Shown: positions 35,996 through 45,917 of the stretch, in pieces
Numbering within the stretch: position 1 is the first letter of the stretch
Layout: every line of letters begins with the position of its first letter
NCBI RefSeq assembly: GCF_005576615.1
Contig: NZ_CP040330.1
Coordinates: 1,736,001-1,800,000, forward strand
Direction: 5' to 3'
Length of the DNA stretch: 64,000 nt
DNA from: Natrinema versiforme
GTDB taxonomy: Archaea; Halobacteriota; Halobacteria; Halobacteriales; Natrialbaceae
Notes under the pieces: generated by a model
Database searches by the model: none
What the model was told of the DNA's origin: nothing
Seen by the model: only the letters and a program-made list of their open reading frames with translations
Program-made: the position numbers and the translations under genes

Positions 35996-36457
35996 ATGGG
36001 GTTCGAACTACGCGACCACACGGCCGACATCGCGGTGTCGGCGACCGGCGACTCGCTCGAGTCGGTCTTCGCCGCGGTGGCCGACGGCCTCGCGGCCGCG
36101 TCGTGTGACGAGATACCGGCCGAGACCGGTGACCGCTTTTCGCTCTCCGTGACCGCGGAGCGCCGCGAGGCGCTCCTGTTCGATTACCTCGACGAACTGA
36201 TCTACCTGCGGGATACCCGAGCGGAACTCCCCGCTGACCACCGCGTCGACTCGATTGCGGGACCGGCGTCGGCCGACGGATCGAGCGCGGACGGCAAACC
36301 GGACGACTGGCACCTCGAGGCCAGCGCCCGCGGCGTCCCCCTCGCAGCGGTCGACGCCCGCGAGGTGAAGGCGGTGACCTACTCGGAGATGCGCCTCGAG
36401 CGCGTCGGTAAGGGCGAGCCCGGCAGCTGGGAAGCGTACGTCGTTTTCGATGTCTAA
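35996..36457 (+). CDS. Archease (RtcB cofactor)
   Basis: A 153-residue protein that speeds guanylylation of the RNA ligase RtcB. Family marks are the opening GFELRDHTADIAVSATGDSLE, with Asp/His metal ligands, the block LLFDYLDELIYLRDT, the segment VPLAAVDAREVKAVTYSEMRLE and the end VVFDV. A 20-residue Ser/Asp-rich loop sits at about 85-105. The gene lies 117 bases upstream of rtcB on the same strand, the usual functional pairing in tRNA splicing and repair. Confidence 0.95.
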   Translation: MGFELRDHTADIAVSATGDSLESVFAAVADGLAAASCDEIPAETGDRFSLSVTAERREALLFDYLDELIYLRDTRAELPADHRVDSIAGPASADGSSADGKPDDWHLEASARGVPLAAVDAREVKAVTYSEMRLERVGKGEPGSWEAYVVFDV

Positions 36458-36574
36458 TCCGAGACCCAACTGCTTGCATCGGGTCCAGTCGTCGTCCCAA
36501 TCCGTCAGTGAGACGGTCTCTCGAGGTCGCTGGTAAGACGAACATCTTTCATCGCCGGGGTTCGACTTTCGGGT

Positions 36575-38041
36575 ATGACCACCTTCGACGCGAACGGCAT
36601 CACGTTAGAGCGGGTGCGCGAGCACGTCTGGGAGATCCCACAGGAGGGCGACATGCGCGTCCCCGCACGAGTGCTGGCGAGCGAAGCGCTGCTCGAAGAG
36701 ATCAAGGAGGACAAGAGCCTCGAGCAGATCACGAACACGACCCACCTGCCCGGCATCACCAACCACGCGATCTGTATGCCGGACACGCATCAGGGGTACG
36801 GCTTCCCCGTCGGCGGGGTAGGTGCACTCGACGCCGAAGACGGCTGTATTTCGCCGGGAGCGGTCGGCTACGACATCAATTGCGGCGTCAGGATGATGCG
36901 GACGAACCTGACATACGACGAGATCCAGGGCCGCGAGGAGGAACTCGTCGACTCCCTCTTCGCGAATATTCCGTCGGGGCTGGGCGGCGGCGGCATCGTC
37001 GAGCCCGGAATCGACGCCGTCGACGAAATTCTGGCTCGAGGCGTCGACTGGGCGCTCGAGAACGGCCACGCCGTCGAGGAGGACCTACGCCACTGCGAGG
37101 ATGAGGGGATGCGCGAGGGTGCAGACCCCGAGAAGGTGAGCCAGAAGGCCAAGGACCGCGGCAAGAACCAGATCGGCTCGCTGGGCTCGGGCAACCACTT
37201 CCTCGAGGTCCAGCGCGTCACGGATGTCTTCGACGCCGGCGTGGGGGAGGCCTACGGGCTCGAAGAGGACCAGATCGTCGTCCTGATCCACTGTGGCTCC
37301 CGCGGACTGGGCCACCAGACCTGCAACGACTACCTGCGGAAGATCGAGCAACAGCACAAGGGGCTGCTGGATCAGCTTCCGGACAAGGAACTCGCGGCCG
37401 CGCCCGCGGGATCACAGCTCGCCGAGGACTACTACGGCGCGATGAACGCGGCGATCAACTTCGCGTGGGTCAACCGCCAGCTGATCATGCACCGCACGCG
37501 GCGGGTCTTCGAGCGCGTCTTCGACCGCTCGTGGGAGTCCATGGACATGCACCTGCTGTACGACGTGGCCCACAACATCGCGAAGAAGGAGACCCACACC
37601 GTCGGCGAGGACGGCGAGGAGCGCGAACTCTACGTCCACCGGAAGGGCGCGACGCGGGCGTTCCCAGCGGGCCACCCCGAGGTGCCGAAAGCCTACCGCG
37701 ATGTCGGCCAGCCGGTGATCATCCCCGGTAGCATGGGCGCGGGGAGCTACGTCCTCCGGGGCGGCGAGAACTCGATGGACCTCACCTTCGGCTCTACTGC
37801 CCACGGGGCGGGCCGACTGATGAGTCGCACGCAGGCCAAAAACGAGTACTGGGGCGGCGACGTTCAGCAAGACCTCGAGGACCAGCAGGCGATCTACGTC
37901 AAGGCCCAATCGGGGGCCACGATCGCCGAGGAAGCGCCGGGCGTCTACAAGGACGTCGACGAGGTCGTCCGCGTCTCCGACGAGTTAGGGATCGGCGACA
38001 AGGTCGCGCGGACCTTCCCCGTTTGCAATATCAAGGGCTGA
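36575..38041 (+). CDS. rtcB: RNA-splicing ligase RtcB (tRNA ligase)
   Basis: A 488-residue GTP-dependent ligase that joins 2',3'-cyclic phosphate and 5'-OH ends after tRNA intron removal. The metal site is visible as GYDINCGVRMM (Asp 100, Cys 103), with the histidines of SGNHFLEVQ, LIHCGSRGLGHQ and DVAHNIAKKE; the guanylylation region FGSTAHGAGRLMSR is complete. No intein interrupts it. It works with the archease encoded just upstream. Confidence 0.97.
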   Translation: MTTFDANGITLERVREHVWEIPQEGDMRVPARVLASEALLEEIKEDKSLEQITNTTHLPGITNHAICMPDTHQGYGFPVGGVGALDAEDGCISPGAVGYDINCGVRMMRTNLTYDEIQGREEELVDSLFANIPSGLGGGGIVEPGIDAVDEILARGVDWALENGHAVEEDLRHCEDEGMREGADPEKVSQKAKDRGKNQIGSLGSGNHFLEVQRVTDVFDAGVGEAYGLEEDQIVVLIHCGSRGLGHQTCNDYLRKIEQQHKGLLDQLPDKELAAAPAGSQLAEDYYGAMNAAINFAWVNRQLIMHRTRRVFERVFDRSWESMDMHLLYDVAHNIAKKETHTVGEDGEERELYVHRKGATRAFPAGHPEVPKAYRDVGQPVIIPGSMGAGSYVLRGGENSMDLTFGSTAHGAGRLMSRTQAKNEYWGGDVQQDLEDQQAIYVKAQSGATIAEEAPGVYKDVDEVVRVSDELGIGDKVARTFPVCNIKG

Positions 38042-38074
38042 TCGATCGAGGCCATCGGCTCGGTCGTTCGAGCC

Positions 38075-38290
38075 CTACTTCAGCCGATACGGACTCTCGT
38101 CGTCTTCGTCGTCATCGTCGCCCTCGCCTTCGTACGGTTTCCGCGCGGTGATCGTCACCGTCGCTTCGGGGTCGTCCTCGTCGGCCCAGGGGCTGTCGTA
38201 GGCCGAGATCTCGAGGTCGGTCACGTCCCATCCCTCCTCCTCGACGAGTTCCACGAGGCGACGCTGGTCGGCGAGCATGTCCTCGTCCAT
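38075..38290 (-). CDS. Small acidic hypothetical protein
   Basis: A 71-residue protein starting MDEDMLADQRRLVELVEEEGWD, then strands (LEISAYDSPW, ATVTITARKP) and a very acidic end before YRLK. The ATG at 38290 is chosen because residues before it in the open frame are Arg/Pro-rich and atypical. It lies 60 bases downstream of the Bat-like gene on the same strand. No family is recognised. Confidence 0.7.
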   Translation of the reverse strand: MDEDMLADQRRLVELVEEEGWDVTDLEISAYDSPWADEDDPEATVTITARKPYEGEGDDDDEDDESPYRLK

Positions 38291-38349
38291 GCCGCCCCCT
38301 TCGAGCGTGGACGGGGTAGGTCTTCTGCCGGCCGGTGGATGCCGCGCAA

Positions 38350-39027
38350 TCACTCGTTTTCATCGCGCGCATCCGACCCGCCGATGTCGACCACCTCCTC
38401 GACGAGCGTGCGGTGTGCGCGCCGGAGTCGCTCGGAGAGCGCCTGATGGGAGATCCCCAGTTCGTCCGACAGTCCGTCCATGTCCATCCCGCGCGGAATC
38501 TCGTAGTAACCGCGCTCGAGGGCTGCAACCAGCGTCTCATACTGGGCGTCGGTGAGCCCGAACCGGCCGTGGCGGTTCTCCTCGAGCCGGTGGATCTTCC
38601 GAATCTCGACGCTCAATCCCTCGTCGGTCGCGAAGTCGTAGGTCCGGGAGAGCGCCTCTCGTTCCGGGAAGAGGACGCGGAACCGCCACTGTTTGCCTTC
38701 GACCTGTGCGTCGAGGACCGTCGCCTGCTCCTCGGTCAGCAGGTGGAGGATGACGGTCACGTCGTCCACCCAGTTCATTCGGTAGAGAGACTCGTCGCCG
38801 AGGTCCGTCAACCGTTCCGCCGCCTCGATGCTCGGATCGTCCGCCAGCGCGTCGTCGACGGTCTCGAGCGTCGGCTCGGTGCCCGAAAACCAGACGTAGG
38901 GCATGACGTGCTCCGGGTCGTACGCCACGACGCGTTCGATCTCGACATCGAGGTCGTCGGTCGCCTCGAGCGTGTGCCGGAGCGCGAACTCCGCGGCGGG
39001 CACGGCGAGCTCCGCGATGGTACTCAT
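38350..39027 (-). CDS. Bacterio-opsin-activator-type HTH regulator
   Basis: A 225-residue regulator and paralogue of the one at 22433-23113: both open M(S/T)TIAEL, both have the sensor half of about 155 residues and the same C-terminal HTH-10 with [19 protein letters not shown]. The ATG at 39027 is used by analogy with the paralogue; an ATG three codons upstream (39036) is also possible. It is divergent from moaA across about 170 bases. Target genes and signal are unknown. Confidence 0.87.
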   Translation of the reverse strand: MSTIAELAVPAAEFALRHTLEATDDLDVEIERVVAYDPEHVMPYVWFSGTEPTLETVDDALADDPSIEAAERLTDLGDESLYRMNWVDDVTVILHLLTEEQATVLDAQVEGKQWRFRVLFPEREALSRTYDFATDEGLSVEIRKIHRLEENRHGRFGLTDAQYETLVAALERGYYEIPRGMDMDGLSDELGISHQALSERLRRAHRTLVEEVVDIGGSDARDENE

Positions 39028-39196
39028 GCGACCCATCACCACGCGGACGACCAAGAGTGTCCGACTCCGCTCGACTCGGGCCCCGCGACTCGCGTGCCGT
39101 CGTTGCACCGCGCTGACAGCATTCGGAAACCGAAATCGGTTACGAGCCGCTCGAATTCCCGGCGCGTTTAAGCGGATCCGGCTGCAACTCAGTGGC

Positions 39197-40213
39197 ATGC
39201 TCACCGACGACTTCGGGCGGGAGGTCACCGGGGTTCGCGTCTCCCTCACCGATCGGTGTAACTTCGACTGCGTCTACTGTCACAACGAGGGGCTCGGGGA
39301 CACCCGCGGACCAATGGACCCGCAGGACGACGAGATGTCGACCGACGACGTCGTCCGATTCCTCGAGGTCGCCGCCGAGTTCGGGGTCGACGCGGTCAAG
39401 TTCACCGGTGGGGAGCCGATGCTCCGACAGGACTTAGCGGAGATCATCGAACGCACGCCCGACCAGATGGAGGTGTCGCTGACCACGAACGGCACGTTCC
39501 TTCCCGGTCGGGCCGAGGATCTCGTCGACGCCGGACTCGAGCGGGTCAACGTCTCGCAGGACGCGCTCGATCCTGAGGACTTCGCCGCGGTGACGAAAAG
39601 CGGAGCCTACGAGAAGGTCCTCGAGGGGGTCGAGGCGGCGTTGGACGCGGGCTTAGATCCGGTGAAACTCAACATGGTCGTCTTCGAGCACACGGCGGGG
39701 TACGTGCCGGAGATGGTCGACCACGTCGCGGCGAACGACGGGCTTCAGCTCCAGTTGATCGAGTACATGCCCGAACTGACGGGCAAGCCGGAGTGGAACA
39801 TCGACATCCAGCGGGTTCACGACTGGCTGGCCGAGCAGGCCGACGAGGTCGAACACCGCGAGATGCACGACCGCAAGCGGTACTGGGTCAGCGATGGGGC
39901 GAGCGACGCGGCCGACACCGGATCGGACGCCGCCGGTCGCGGCATGGTCGAAATCGTCGATCCCGTGGAGAACCCCACCTTCTGTGCGAACTGCCACCGC
40001 GTCCGCGTGACTCACGAGGGGTACCTGAAGGGCTGTCTCAACCGCAACGACGACCTCAAGACGATGGGCGAGATGACCAAACCCGAAATCCGCGAGGCGT
40101 TCCGCGATGTCGTCGCCGACCGGGTTCCCTACTACGGCGAGTACATGATCCAAAACGAGGAGGGCGAGTGGGAGATCAACGAGAAGTACATCGAAGAGTA
40201 CGCCGGGGCCTGA
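39197..40213 (+). CDS. moaA: GTP 3',8-cyclase MoaA
   Basis: A 338-residue radical-SAM enzyme that begins molybdopterin synthesis from GTP. The first iron-sulfur cluster motif is Cys 21, 25, 28 ([10 protein letters not shown]); the GGEP-type SAM motif is KFTGGEPML; and the second cluster is in [10 protein letters not shown] with a third Cys in YLKGC. A TATA-like gtttaagc (39166-39173) supports the ATG at 39197. The C-terminal Gly-Gly tail of bacterial MoaA is replaced by an acidic end. Confidence 0.92.
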   Translation: MLTDDFGREVTGVRVSLTDRCNFDCVYCHNEGLGDTRGPMDPQDDEMSTDDVVRFLEVAAEFGVDAVKFTGGEPMLRQDLAEIIERTPDQMEVSLTTNGTFLPGRAEDLVDAGLERVNVSQDALDPEDFAAVTKSGAYEKVLEGVEAALDAGLDPVKLNMVVFEHTAGYVPEMVDHVAANDGLQLQLIEYMPELTGKPEWNIDIQRVHDWLAEQADEVEHREMHDRKRYWVSDGASDAADTGSDAAGRGMVEIVDPVENPTFCANCHRVRVTHEGYLKGCLNRNDDLKTMGEMTKPEIREAFRDVVADRVPYYGEYMIQNEEGEWEINEKYIEEYAGA

Positions 40214-40411
40214 CTCCGGACCAGGTTTTCGACTCTCGGTCGCCGACTCGAGTCGAATCTCCGGGACTCGAGCGGGGAATGGTACGAGAGCGGGCCACAC
40301 GATCTGTCGCCACCTTTCGTTGCCCTTAAGTAGAAGACGGGGGTAGGACCGAGTGCGTTACGTGTAGGGGAGCGATCCCCGAGTCCGCAAGGGCGACGAT
40401 AGACCGACGGA

Positions 40412-40494
40412 GTTGTGGTAGCCAAGCGGCCTAAGGCGCATGGTTGCTAACCATGTGGCGTCAAGCCTCCGGGGTTCAAATCCCCGCCACAACG
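40412..40494 (+). tRNA. tRNA-Ser (anticodon GCT)
   Basis: A complete type II tRNA. Acceptor arms gttgtgg/ccacaac pair perfectly (40412-40418 with 40487-40493) with discriminator G. The anticodon stem catgg/ccatg holds the loop ttgctaa (anticodon GCT), the long variable arm is ggc/gcc, and the T-arm is cgggg-ttcaaat-ccccg. A TATA-like ccttaag lies at about 40323-40330. It stands about 70 bases before rps13 and may be co-transcribed. Confidence 0.96.
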
Positions 40495-40565
40495 TCGGAC
40501 ATTTGCTGGCGTTTTCCCGCCAGTCAATTTGCAACGCGCGCAGACCAGACACAGATACACGACAC

Positions 40566-41093
40566 ATGAGCGCCGAAGAACCTCAAGAACAAGAAGACGA
40601 CGAAGATCTTCGATACTTCGTCCGCATCGGGCAAACCGACCTCGATGGGACGAAGTCCGTCGAGCGCTCGCTCTCGGAGATGAACGGGATCGGTCGCCGA
40701 ACCGCCCGACTCATCGCCGAGGAAGCGGGTGTCGACCGAACGGCGACGTTCGGCCGACTCGACGACGACGTCATCGATGGCGTCATCGAAGTCGTCGAGA
40801 ACTACGCTGACGAAGTCCCCGACTGGCTCAACAACCGACAGGACGACTTCTACAGCGGCGAGACGACCCACGAGATCGGCAACGATCTCCAGTTGACTCG
40901 ACAGCACGACATCAACCGGATGAAGATGATCGACTCCTACAAGGGCACGCGCCACAAGCGCGGCCAGAAGGTTCGCGGTCAGCGAACCAAGTCCACCGGC
41001 CGAACGGAGGGCACCATCGGAGTCAACGTCGAAGAGATCCGCGAAGAACAGGCCGAGGAGGCCGCCGCCGACGAAGAGGACGAGGGTGAATAA
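40566..41093 (+). CDS. rps13: 30S ribosomal protein S13 (uS13)
   Basis: A 175-residue ribosomal protein of the small-subunit head. It carries the helix-two-turn-helix [20 protein letters not shown] and the basic C-terminal region [20 protein letters not shown], plus an acidic haloarchaeal tail. The ATG at 40566 begins [10 protein letters not shown]. It opens the conserved rps13-rps4-rps11-rpo3 cluster. Confidence 0.97.
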   Translation: MSAEEPQEQEDDEDLRYFVRIGQTDLDGTKSVERSLSEMNGIGRRTARLIAEEAGVDRTATFGRLDDDVIDGVIEVVENYADEVPDWLNNRQDDFYSGETTHEIGNDLQLTRQHDINRMKMIDSYKGTRHKRGQKVRGQRTKSTGRTEGTIGVNVEEIREEQAEEAAADEEDEGE

Positions 41094-41614
41094 TGCCACT
41101 CGGCACTGACACCAAGCAATACGAGACGCCGAACCACCCCTACCAGGGAGAACGCATCGCAAGCGAGCACTCCCTCGTCGACCGCTACGGTCTCAAGAAC
41201 AAAGAAGAGCTCTGGCGAGCACAGTCCGAGCTTCGCTCCTACCGGCGCGAGGCCCGAGAACTGCTCGGTCAGGCCCAGGACGACGAAACCGTCATCCGCC
41301 GTTCCGAGGAGTTCCTCGGTCGGCTCAAGCGCGTCGGCATCCTCGACGAGACCGACGAACTCGGCGACATCCTGTCGCTTGAGGTCGAGGACGTCCTCGA
41401 GCGCCGACTCCAGACGGTCGTCTACCGCTCCGGACTGGCGAACACGGCCCAGCAGGCCCGCCAGTACATCATCCACGGCCACATCGTGGTCGGCGACCAG
41501 CGCCACCGCGTTCCCTCCTACGTCGTCGACATCGACGAGGAGGATCTGGTGGCCTTCGACGAGAACAGTCCGCTCGCGGACGAACTCCACCCCGAACGCG
41601 CGGAGGGTCAGTAA
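41093..41614 (+). CDS. rps4: 30S ribosomal protein S4 (uS4)
   Basis: A 173-residue primary 16S-rRNA-binding protein. The S4 RNA-binding domain reads [34 protein letters not shown] over residues about 103-150, after the helical N-terminal part [24 protein letters not shown]. Start and previous stop share a base (TAATG), so translation is coupled to rps13. Standard position in the archaeal cluster. Confidence 0.97.
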   Translation: MPLGTDTKQYETPNHPYQGERIASEHSLVDRYGLKNKEELWRAQSELRSYRREARELLGQAQDDETVIRRSEEFLGRLKRVGILDETDELGDILSLEVEDVLERRLQTVVYRSGLANTAQQARQYIIHGHIVVGDQRHRVPSYVVDIDEEDLVAFDENSPLADELHPERAEGQ

Positions 41615-41615
41615 C

Positions 41616-42005
41616 ATGAGTCAGGACGACGATAAATGGGGCATTGCCCACGTTCACGCATCGTTCAACAACACCGTCATGACCGTGACCGACCTCACGG
41701 GCGCGGAGACGATCGCCAAGTCCTCCGGTGGGACGGCGGTCAAGCAGAACCGCGACGAGGCGTCGCCGTACGCGGCCATGCAGATGGCCGAGTCCGTCGC
41801 CGAAGAGGTCAAAGCGGCCGGCATCACGGGCCTGCACGTTCACGTGCGCGGCCCCGGCGGCAACCTTCAGAAGTCCCCCGGTCCGGGTGCGCAGGCGACG
41901 ATCCGCGCGCTCGCCCGCTCGGGCATCGAGATCGGGCGCATCGAGGACGTCACGCCGATCCCGCACGACGGATCGCGCGCTCCGAAAGGCAAGGGCGGCT
42001 ACTAG
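41616..42005 (+). CDS. rps11: 30S ribosomal protein S11 (uS11)
   Basis: A 129-residue ribosomal protein of the platform. Typical blocks are [22 protein letters not shown], the [22 protein letters not shown] loop region and the basic end [14 protein letters not shown]. The ATG at 41616 follows the rps4 stop by one base; the longer overlapping frame is spurious. Confidence 0.97.
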   Translation: MSQDDDKWGIAHVHASFNNTVMTVTDLTGAETIAKSSGGTAVKQNRDEASPYAAMQMAESVAEEVKAAGITGLHVHVRGPGGNLQKSPGPGAQATIRALARSGIEIGRIEDVTPIPHDGSRAPKGKGGY

Positions 42006-42008
42006 ACC

Positions 42009-42758
42009 ATGAGTGCAGAGTACGACGTCGAGTTCGTCGAACGCGAGGATCGTGAAGCGCGGTTCCTCGTTCGCGGCGTGACACCCGGGTTTGCCAACGG
42101 CATCCGTCGAGCGATGGTCGCCGACGTGCCGACGATGGCGATCGACACCGTCCGGTTCGTCGAGAACTCGTCGGTGATGTTCGACGAGCAACTCGCGCTC
42201 CGAATGGGGCTCGTCCCGCTGACGACGCCGCCGGTCGGCGAGTTCGGTGAGGACGACACCGTCACGCTCTCGATCGACGTCGAAGGGCCGGCGACCGCCT
42301 ACTCCGGCGACCTCGTCTCCAATGACGACCTCGTCCAACCCGCGGACGAGAACGTCCCGATTATCGAACTCAAGGACGGCCAGCGCCTCGAGGCCGAGGC
42401 CGACGCCGTCGTCAACCGCGGAAAGAACCACGCCAAACATCAGGGAGGGGTCGCGGTCGGCTACCGACACCTCCAGCGCGTGGAGGTCGACGGCGATCTC
42501 CCCGAGTTCGAGGACGAAGAGAGCCGGATCATCCGCGGCGTCATCGAGGACGACGGCGAACTCGTTGCAACGAGCGAGTTCGATCACGACCTCTCGAACC
42601 GCTATCCGGGCAAGGAGGTCCGAGTCGAGGACGTCCCGAACGCCTTCGTCTTCCACGTGGAGACGGACGGCTCGTTCCCCATCGAGGAGCTCGTCACGCG
42701 AGCCGCGGACACGATCGCGGCGCGTGCGACGGAACTCGAAGACGCAGTACAGCTGTAG
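42009..42758 (+). CDS. rpo3: DNA-directed RNA polymerase subunit Rpo3 (D)
   Basis: A 249-residue assembly subunit of RNA polymerase, equivalent to bacterial alpha N-terminus. It has [25 protein letters not shown] (dimerisation with Rpo11) and the later [15 protein letters not shown] motif. The middle domain that binds iron-sulfur clusters in some archaea has no cysteine here; the protein contains none at all. Three bases separate it from rps11. Confidence 0.96.
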   Translation: MSAEYDVEFVEREDREARFLVRGVTPGFANGIRRAMVADVPTMAIDTVRFVENSSVMFDEQLALRMGLVPLTTPPVGEFGEDDTVTLSIDVEGPATAYSGDLVSNDDLVQPADENVPIIELKDGQRLEAEADAVVNRGKNHAKHQGGVAVGYRHLQRVEVDGDLPEFEDEESRIIRGVIEDDGELVATSEFDHDLSNRYPGKEVRVEDVPNAFVFHVETDGSFPIEELVTRAADTIAARATELEDAVQL

Positions 42759-42887
42759 ATATGAACCGACGCCCCCAACCCAATTCGGGCACGCCGCTCG
42801 CCGACGCCGTGAGCGACGAGACCGGCGATCGCGTGTCCACTGGAATCGAAAGGGGTTTGAAGGGGCGACGGGTAGACGGAAGTGCGA

Positions 42888-42972
42888 GCAGGGATAGCCA
42901 AGTCAGGCCAACGGCGCAGCGTTCAGGGCGCTGTCTCGTAGGAGTCCGCAGGTTCAAATCCTGCTCCCTGCA
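42888..42972 (+). tRNA. tRNA-Leu (anticodon CAG)
   Basis: A complete type II tRNA within the ribosomal-protein cluster. Acceptor arms gcaggga/tccctgc pair perfectly, discriminator A. The anticodon stem cagcg/cgctg holds ttcaggg (anticodon CAG), the variable arm is ctc-gtag-gag, and the T-arm is gcagg-ttcaaat-cctgc. It lies between rpo3 and rpl18e on the same strand. Confidence 0.96.
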
Positions 42973-43000
42973 TCACTTCTCTACTGCCGACCGACACTCC

Positions 43001-43132
43001 GTGACCGGACGATTGCAGATCGACTGCGATCACTGCGGACGCGTCGGCCGTCAGGACAACAATTTCGATTCCATCGTCGACGGCGCAGTTCCTCGCGTCG
43101 TCGATCAGTTAGCAGTTGGAGGATACCAATGA
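43001..43132 (+). CDS. Possible 43-residue protein with a CxxC motif
   Basis: A short frame begins with GTG 28 bases after tRNA-Leu and ends with a TGA that overlaps the ATG of rpl18e by 4 bases (ATGA), the spacing used by true operon genes here. It encodes a CDHCGR motif near the N-terminus and [17 protein letters not shown] near the end. Third codon positions are GC-biased in the first two thirds. Only one CxxC pair is present, so a zinc site would need a dimer or partner. Not recognised; could be leader RNA instead. Confidence 0.45.
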   Translation: MTGRLQIDCDHCGRVGRQDNNFDSIVDGAVPRVVDQLAVGGYQ

Positions 43133-43482
43133 GTAGCAAGACTAATCCGAGGCTCAACGATCTTATCGCCGAGCTGAAGTCGACGTCCCGCGAAACGGAC
43201 GCCGATATCTGGCGAGACGTTGCGGATCGACTCGAGAAGCCCCGGCGCACCCACGCTGAGGTGAACCTGGGCCGCATCGAGCGGTACGCACGCGAAGAAG
43301 AGACTGTCGTCGTTCCCGGCAAAGTGCTGGGCTCCGGCGCACTACAGAAAAACGTCACCGTCGCCGCCGTCAAGTTCTCTTCGTCCGCAGAGACGAAGAT
43401 CGAACAGGTCGGCGAGTCGGTCACCCTCGAGCAAGCGCTCGAGGACAACCCCGAAGGGTCTAACGTCCGGGTGATTCGATGA
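43129..43482 (+). CDS. rpl18e: 50S ribosomal protein L18e (eL18)
   Basis: A 117-residue archaeal/eukaryotic-type large-subunit protein. Family blocks are [33 protein letters not shown] and [22 protein letters not shown] ribosome-binding site (ggagg, about 43117-43121) precedes the ATG. Its stop overlaps rpl13 by 4 bases. Standard location after rpo3 and tRNA-Leu. Confidence 0.97.
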   Translation: MSSKTNPRLNDLIAELKSTSRETDADIWRDVADRLEKPRRTHAEVNLGRIERYAREEETVVVPGKVLGSGALQKNVTVAAVKFSSSAETKIEQVGESVTLEQALEDNPEGSNVRVIR

Positions 43483-43928
43483 GTCTCGCAGAGTTCGACG
43501 CAGATCTCGTCGTCGACGCACAGGACTGTATTCTCGGTCGGGTCGCAAGCGAAGTCGCCCAGCGCGCGCTGGACGGCGACCGCATCGCGATCGTCAACGC
43601 CGAGGACGCGGTCATCACCGGCGACGAAGACGACATCTTCGAGACGTACCGCACGCGGCTAAACATGGGCTCGGACCGCGGGCCTTACTACCCCAAACGA
43701 CCGGACATGATCTTCAAGCGGTCCGTTCGTGGGATGCTGCCGTACAAGAAACCCCGTGGCCGCGAGGCACTCGACAGCGTCCGCGTCTACGTCGGCAACC
43801 CCTACGAGAACGACGACGACCACGAGACGGAAGTCCTCGAGGGGACGTCGCTGGATCGCCTGTCGAACATCCGCTTCGTCCACCTACACGAAGTGTCCGA
43901 ACAGTTAGGTGCTAACGTCACATGGTAA
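43479..43928 (+). CDS. rpl13: 50S ribosomal protein L13 (uL13)
   Basis: A 149-residue large-subunit protein with [47 protein letters not shown] and the acidic haloarchaeal insertions before the C-terminus. Its start overlaps rpl18e by 4 bases and its end overlaps rps9 by 7 bases, so the three are translationally coupled. Confidence 0.97.
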   Translation: MSLAEFDADLVVDAQDCILGRVASEVAQRALDGDRIAIVNAEDAVITGDEDDIFETYRTRLNMGSDRGPYYPKRPDMIFKRSVRGMLPYKKPRGREALDSVRVYVGNPYENDDDHETEVLEGTSLDRLSNIRFVHLHEVSEQLGANVTW

Positions 43929-44320
43929 CCAATACGAGTGGCAAGAAAAAGACGGCCGTCGCTCGCGCCACGGTGCGCGAAGGCGAGGGTCGAGTTCGAA
44001 TCAATTCCCAACCCGTCGAACTGGTCGAACCCGAGATGTCCCGGCTCAAGATGCTCGAGCCGTTCCGCATCGTCGGCGAGGACCTACGCGGGGAGATGGA
44101 TATCGACGTTCGCGTCGAGGGTGGCGGTATCAGTGGACAGGCAGACGCCGTCCGAACCGCCATCGCGCGCGGCATCGTCCAGCACACGAACGACGCCGAG
44201 CTCCGTGACGCGTTCATGGACTTCGACCGGTCGCTGCTGGTCAACGACGTCCGCCAGTCCGAACCGAAGAAGTGGGGCGGCCCGGGCGCTCGGGCTCGCT
44301 ACCAGAAGTCCTACCGCTGA
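43922..44320 (+). CDS. rps9: 30S ribosomal protein S9 (uS9)
   Basis: A 132-residue small-subunit protein reaching the P site. It opens [21 protein letters not shown] and ends with the highly conserved basic tail [14 protein letters not shown]. The ATG overlaps the end of rpl13. Twelve bases separate it from rpo10. Confidence 0.97.
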   Translation: MVTNTSGKKKTAVARATVREGEGRVRINSQPVELVEPEMSRLKMLEPFRIVGEDLRGEMDIDVRVEGGGISGQADAVRTAIARGIVQHTNDAELRDAFMDFDRSLLVNDVRQSEPKKWGGPGARARYQKSYR

Positions 44321-44332
44321 GGTGATACAAGC

Positions 44333-44527
44333 ATGATGGTACCGGTCCGGTGTTTCACCTGTGGCAACGTCGTCGCCGAACACTGGGAGGAGTTCGACGA
44401 GCGAGCCAACGAGGGCGACGAGAACCCCGAGAAGGTTCTCGACGAACTCGGCGTCGAGCGCTACTGCTGTCGGCGCATGCTCGTCAGTCACAAAGACCTC
44501 GTCGACGTCGTCTCCCCGTACCAGTAA
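44333..44527 (+). CDS. rpo10: DNA-directed RNA polymerase subunit Rpo10 (N)
   Basis: A 64-residue zinc-binding subunit. The diagnostic CFTCGN near the N-terminus and CCRRM near residue 47 supply the four zinc-binding cysteines. Two adjacent ATG codons (44333 and 44336) make the exact first residue uncertain. It helps join Rpo3/Rpo11 to the large subunits. Next gene starts 3 bases later. Confidence 0.96.
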   Translation: MMVPVRCFTCGNVVAEHWEEFDERANEGDENPEKVLDELGVERYCCRRMLVSHKDLVDVVSPYQ

Positions 44528-44529
44528 CA

Positions 44530-44715
44530 ATGCAACAACAACAGCACAACCGCTACGAGAAGGCACGCATCCTCGGCGCTCGAGCGCTGCAGATTTCCTA
44601 CGGCGCGCCGGTGCTGACCGAGACTGAGCAGACCCAACCGATCCTCATCGCCGCCGAGGAGTACGACGCCGGCGTGCTGCCGTTTACCGTCAAACGGGGG
44701 TACGACAGGAAATGA
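44530..44715 (+). CDS. rpo6: DNA-directed RNA polymerase subunit Rpo6 (K)
   Basis: A 61-residue omega-like subunit with the family core [22 protein letters not shown] and the end [10 protein letters not shown]. The ATG at 44530 follows rpo10 by two bases and its stop overlaps the enolase ATG by 4 bases. The overlapping longer frame from rpo10 is spurious. Confidence 0.95.
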   Translation: MQQQQHNRYEKARILGARALQISYGAPVLTETEQTQPILIAAEEYDAGVLPFTVKRGYDRK

Positions 44716-45917
44716 CGCTCATCACCGACATCCGGCTGCGTCGCATCCTCGACTCGCGAGGAAATCCGACGGTCGAGGCCGATGTCGTGACCGAGAGCGG
44801 CGGCTTCGGCCGTGCTGCAGCACCGAGTGGTGCCAGTACCGGCGAGTACGAGGCCGTCGAGCGGCCGCCGGGCGAGGCGATCGCCGCGGCCCGGGAACAC
44901 GCCGTTCCCCGGCTCGTCGGCGAGGTCTACGCGGGCAACCAGCGCGACGTCGACGCCGCACTGCACGCCGCCGACGGCACCGACGACTTCTCGGAGATCG
45001 GTGCCAACAGCGCGGTCGCGATCTCGATGGCCGCCGCCAAGGCCGGTGCCGACGTGCTCGGTGCCCCGCTGTTCCAGCATCTCGGCGGGACGTTCCGCGG
45101 CGAGAACTTCCCGATTCCGCTCGGTAACGTCGTCGGCGGCGGCGAACACGCCGCCGACGCGACCGACATCCAGGAGTTCCTGGCCGCACCCGTCGGTGCA
45201 CCCAGCGTCGCGGACGCCGTCTTCGCGAACGCGGCCGTCCACGCCGCCGTCGCGGACCTGCTCGAGGAACGCGGTGTTCCCTGTGGCAAGGGCGACGAGG
45301 GTGCGTGGGCACCATCGATCGACGACGGCGAGGCGTTCGAAGTCGTCGCCGAGGCGGTCTCGATGGTTCAGGAGGAAGTCGGCTTCAACATCGGCTTCGG
45401 ACTGGATGTCGCCGGTGCGGAGCTGTACGATTCCGACTCCGGAACGTACGAGTACAGCGACCGGAGCCGCGACACCGACGAGCAGATCGAGTACATCGCC
45501 GAACTGGTCGAAGAGTACGATCTCGTCTACGTCGAGGATCCCCTCGACGAGGACGATTACGACGCCTTCGCCGACCTCACGGACGAAGTCGGCGACCAGA
45601 CGCTGATCTGTGGTGACGACCTGTTCGTCACGAACACCGATCGGCTCGTCGAGGGGATCGATCGCGGCGCGGCAAACAGCATCCTGATCAAGCCGAACCA
45701 GATCGGGACGCTGACCGACGCCTTCGACGCGATCGAACTCGCGACGGAGAACGGCTACGACTCGGTCGTCTCCCACCGGTCGGGCGAGACCGAAGACGCG
45801 ACAATCGCACACCTCGCCGTTGCGACCGACGCGCCCTTCATCAAGACGGGTGCCGTCGGCGGCGAGCGAACCGCAAAGCTCAACGAGCTCATTCGAATCG
45901 CAGACGACGCGACATGA
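44712..45917 (+). CDS. eno: Enolase
   Basis: A 401-residue glycolytic enzyme interconverting 2-phosphoglycerate and phosphoenolpyruvate. Signature regions are [28 protein letters not shown], the metal-binding VEDPLDEDD and [25 protein letters not shown] with the catalytic Lys, and [11 protein letters not shown]. It sits in the ribosomal-protein operon with 4-base overlaps at both ends, the normal haloarchaeal arrangement. Confidence 0.97.
   Translation: MTLITDIRLRRILDSRGNPTVEADVVTESGGFGRAAAPSGASTGEYEAVERPPGEAIAAAREHAVPRLVGEVYAGNQRDVDAALHAADGTDDFSEIGANSAVAISMAAAKAGADVLGAPLFQHLGGTFRGENFPIPLGNVVGGGEHAADATDIQEFLAAPVGAPSVADAVFANAAVHAAVADLLEERGVPCGKGDEGAWAPSIDDGEAFEVVAEAVSMVQEEVGFNIGFGLDVAGAELYDSDSGTYEYSDRSRDTDEQIEYIAELVEEYDLVYVEDPLDEDDYDAFADLTDEVGDQTLICGDDLFVTNTDRLVEGIDRGAANSILIKPNQIGTLTDAFDAIELATENGYDSVVSHRSGETEDATIAHLAVATDAPFIKTGAVGGERTAKLNELIRIADDAT

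Noticed and set aside
42761..43132. 123-residue frame running through tRNA-Leu
   Set aside because: A protein gene cannot plausibly include the whole tRNA; only the part after the tRNA (from 43001) is kept as a candidate.
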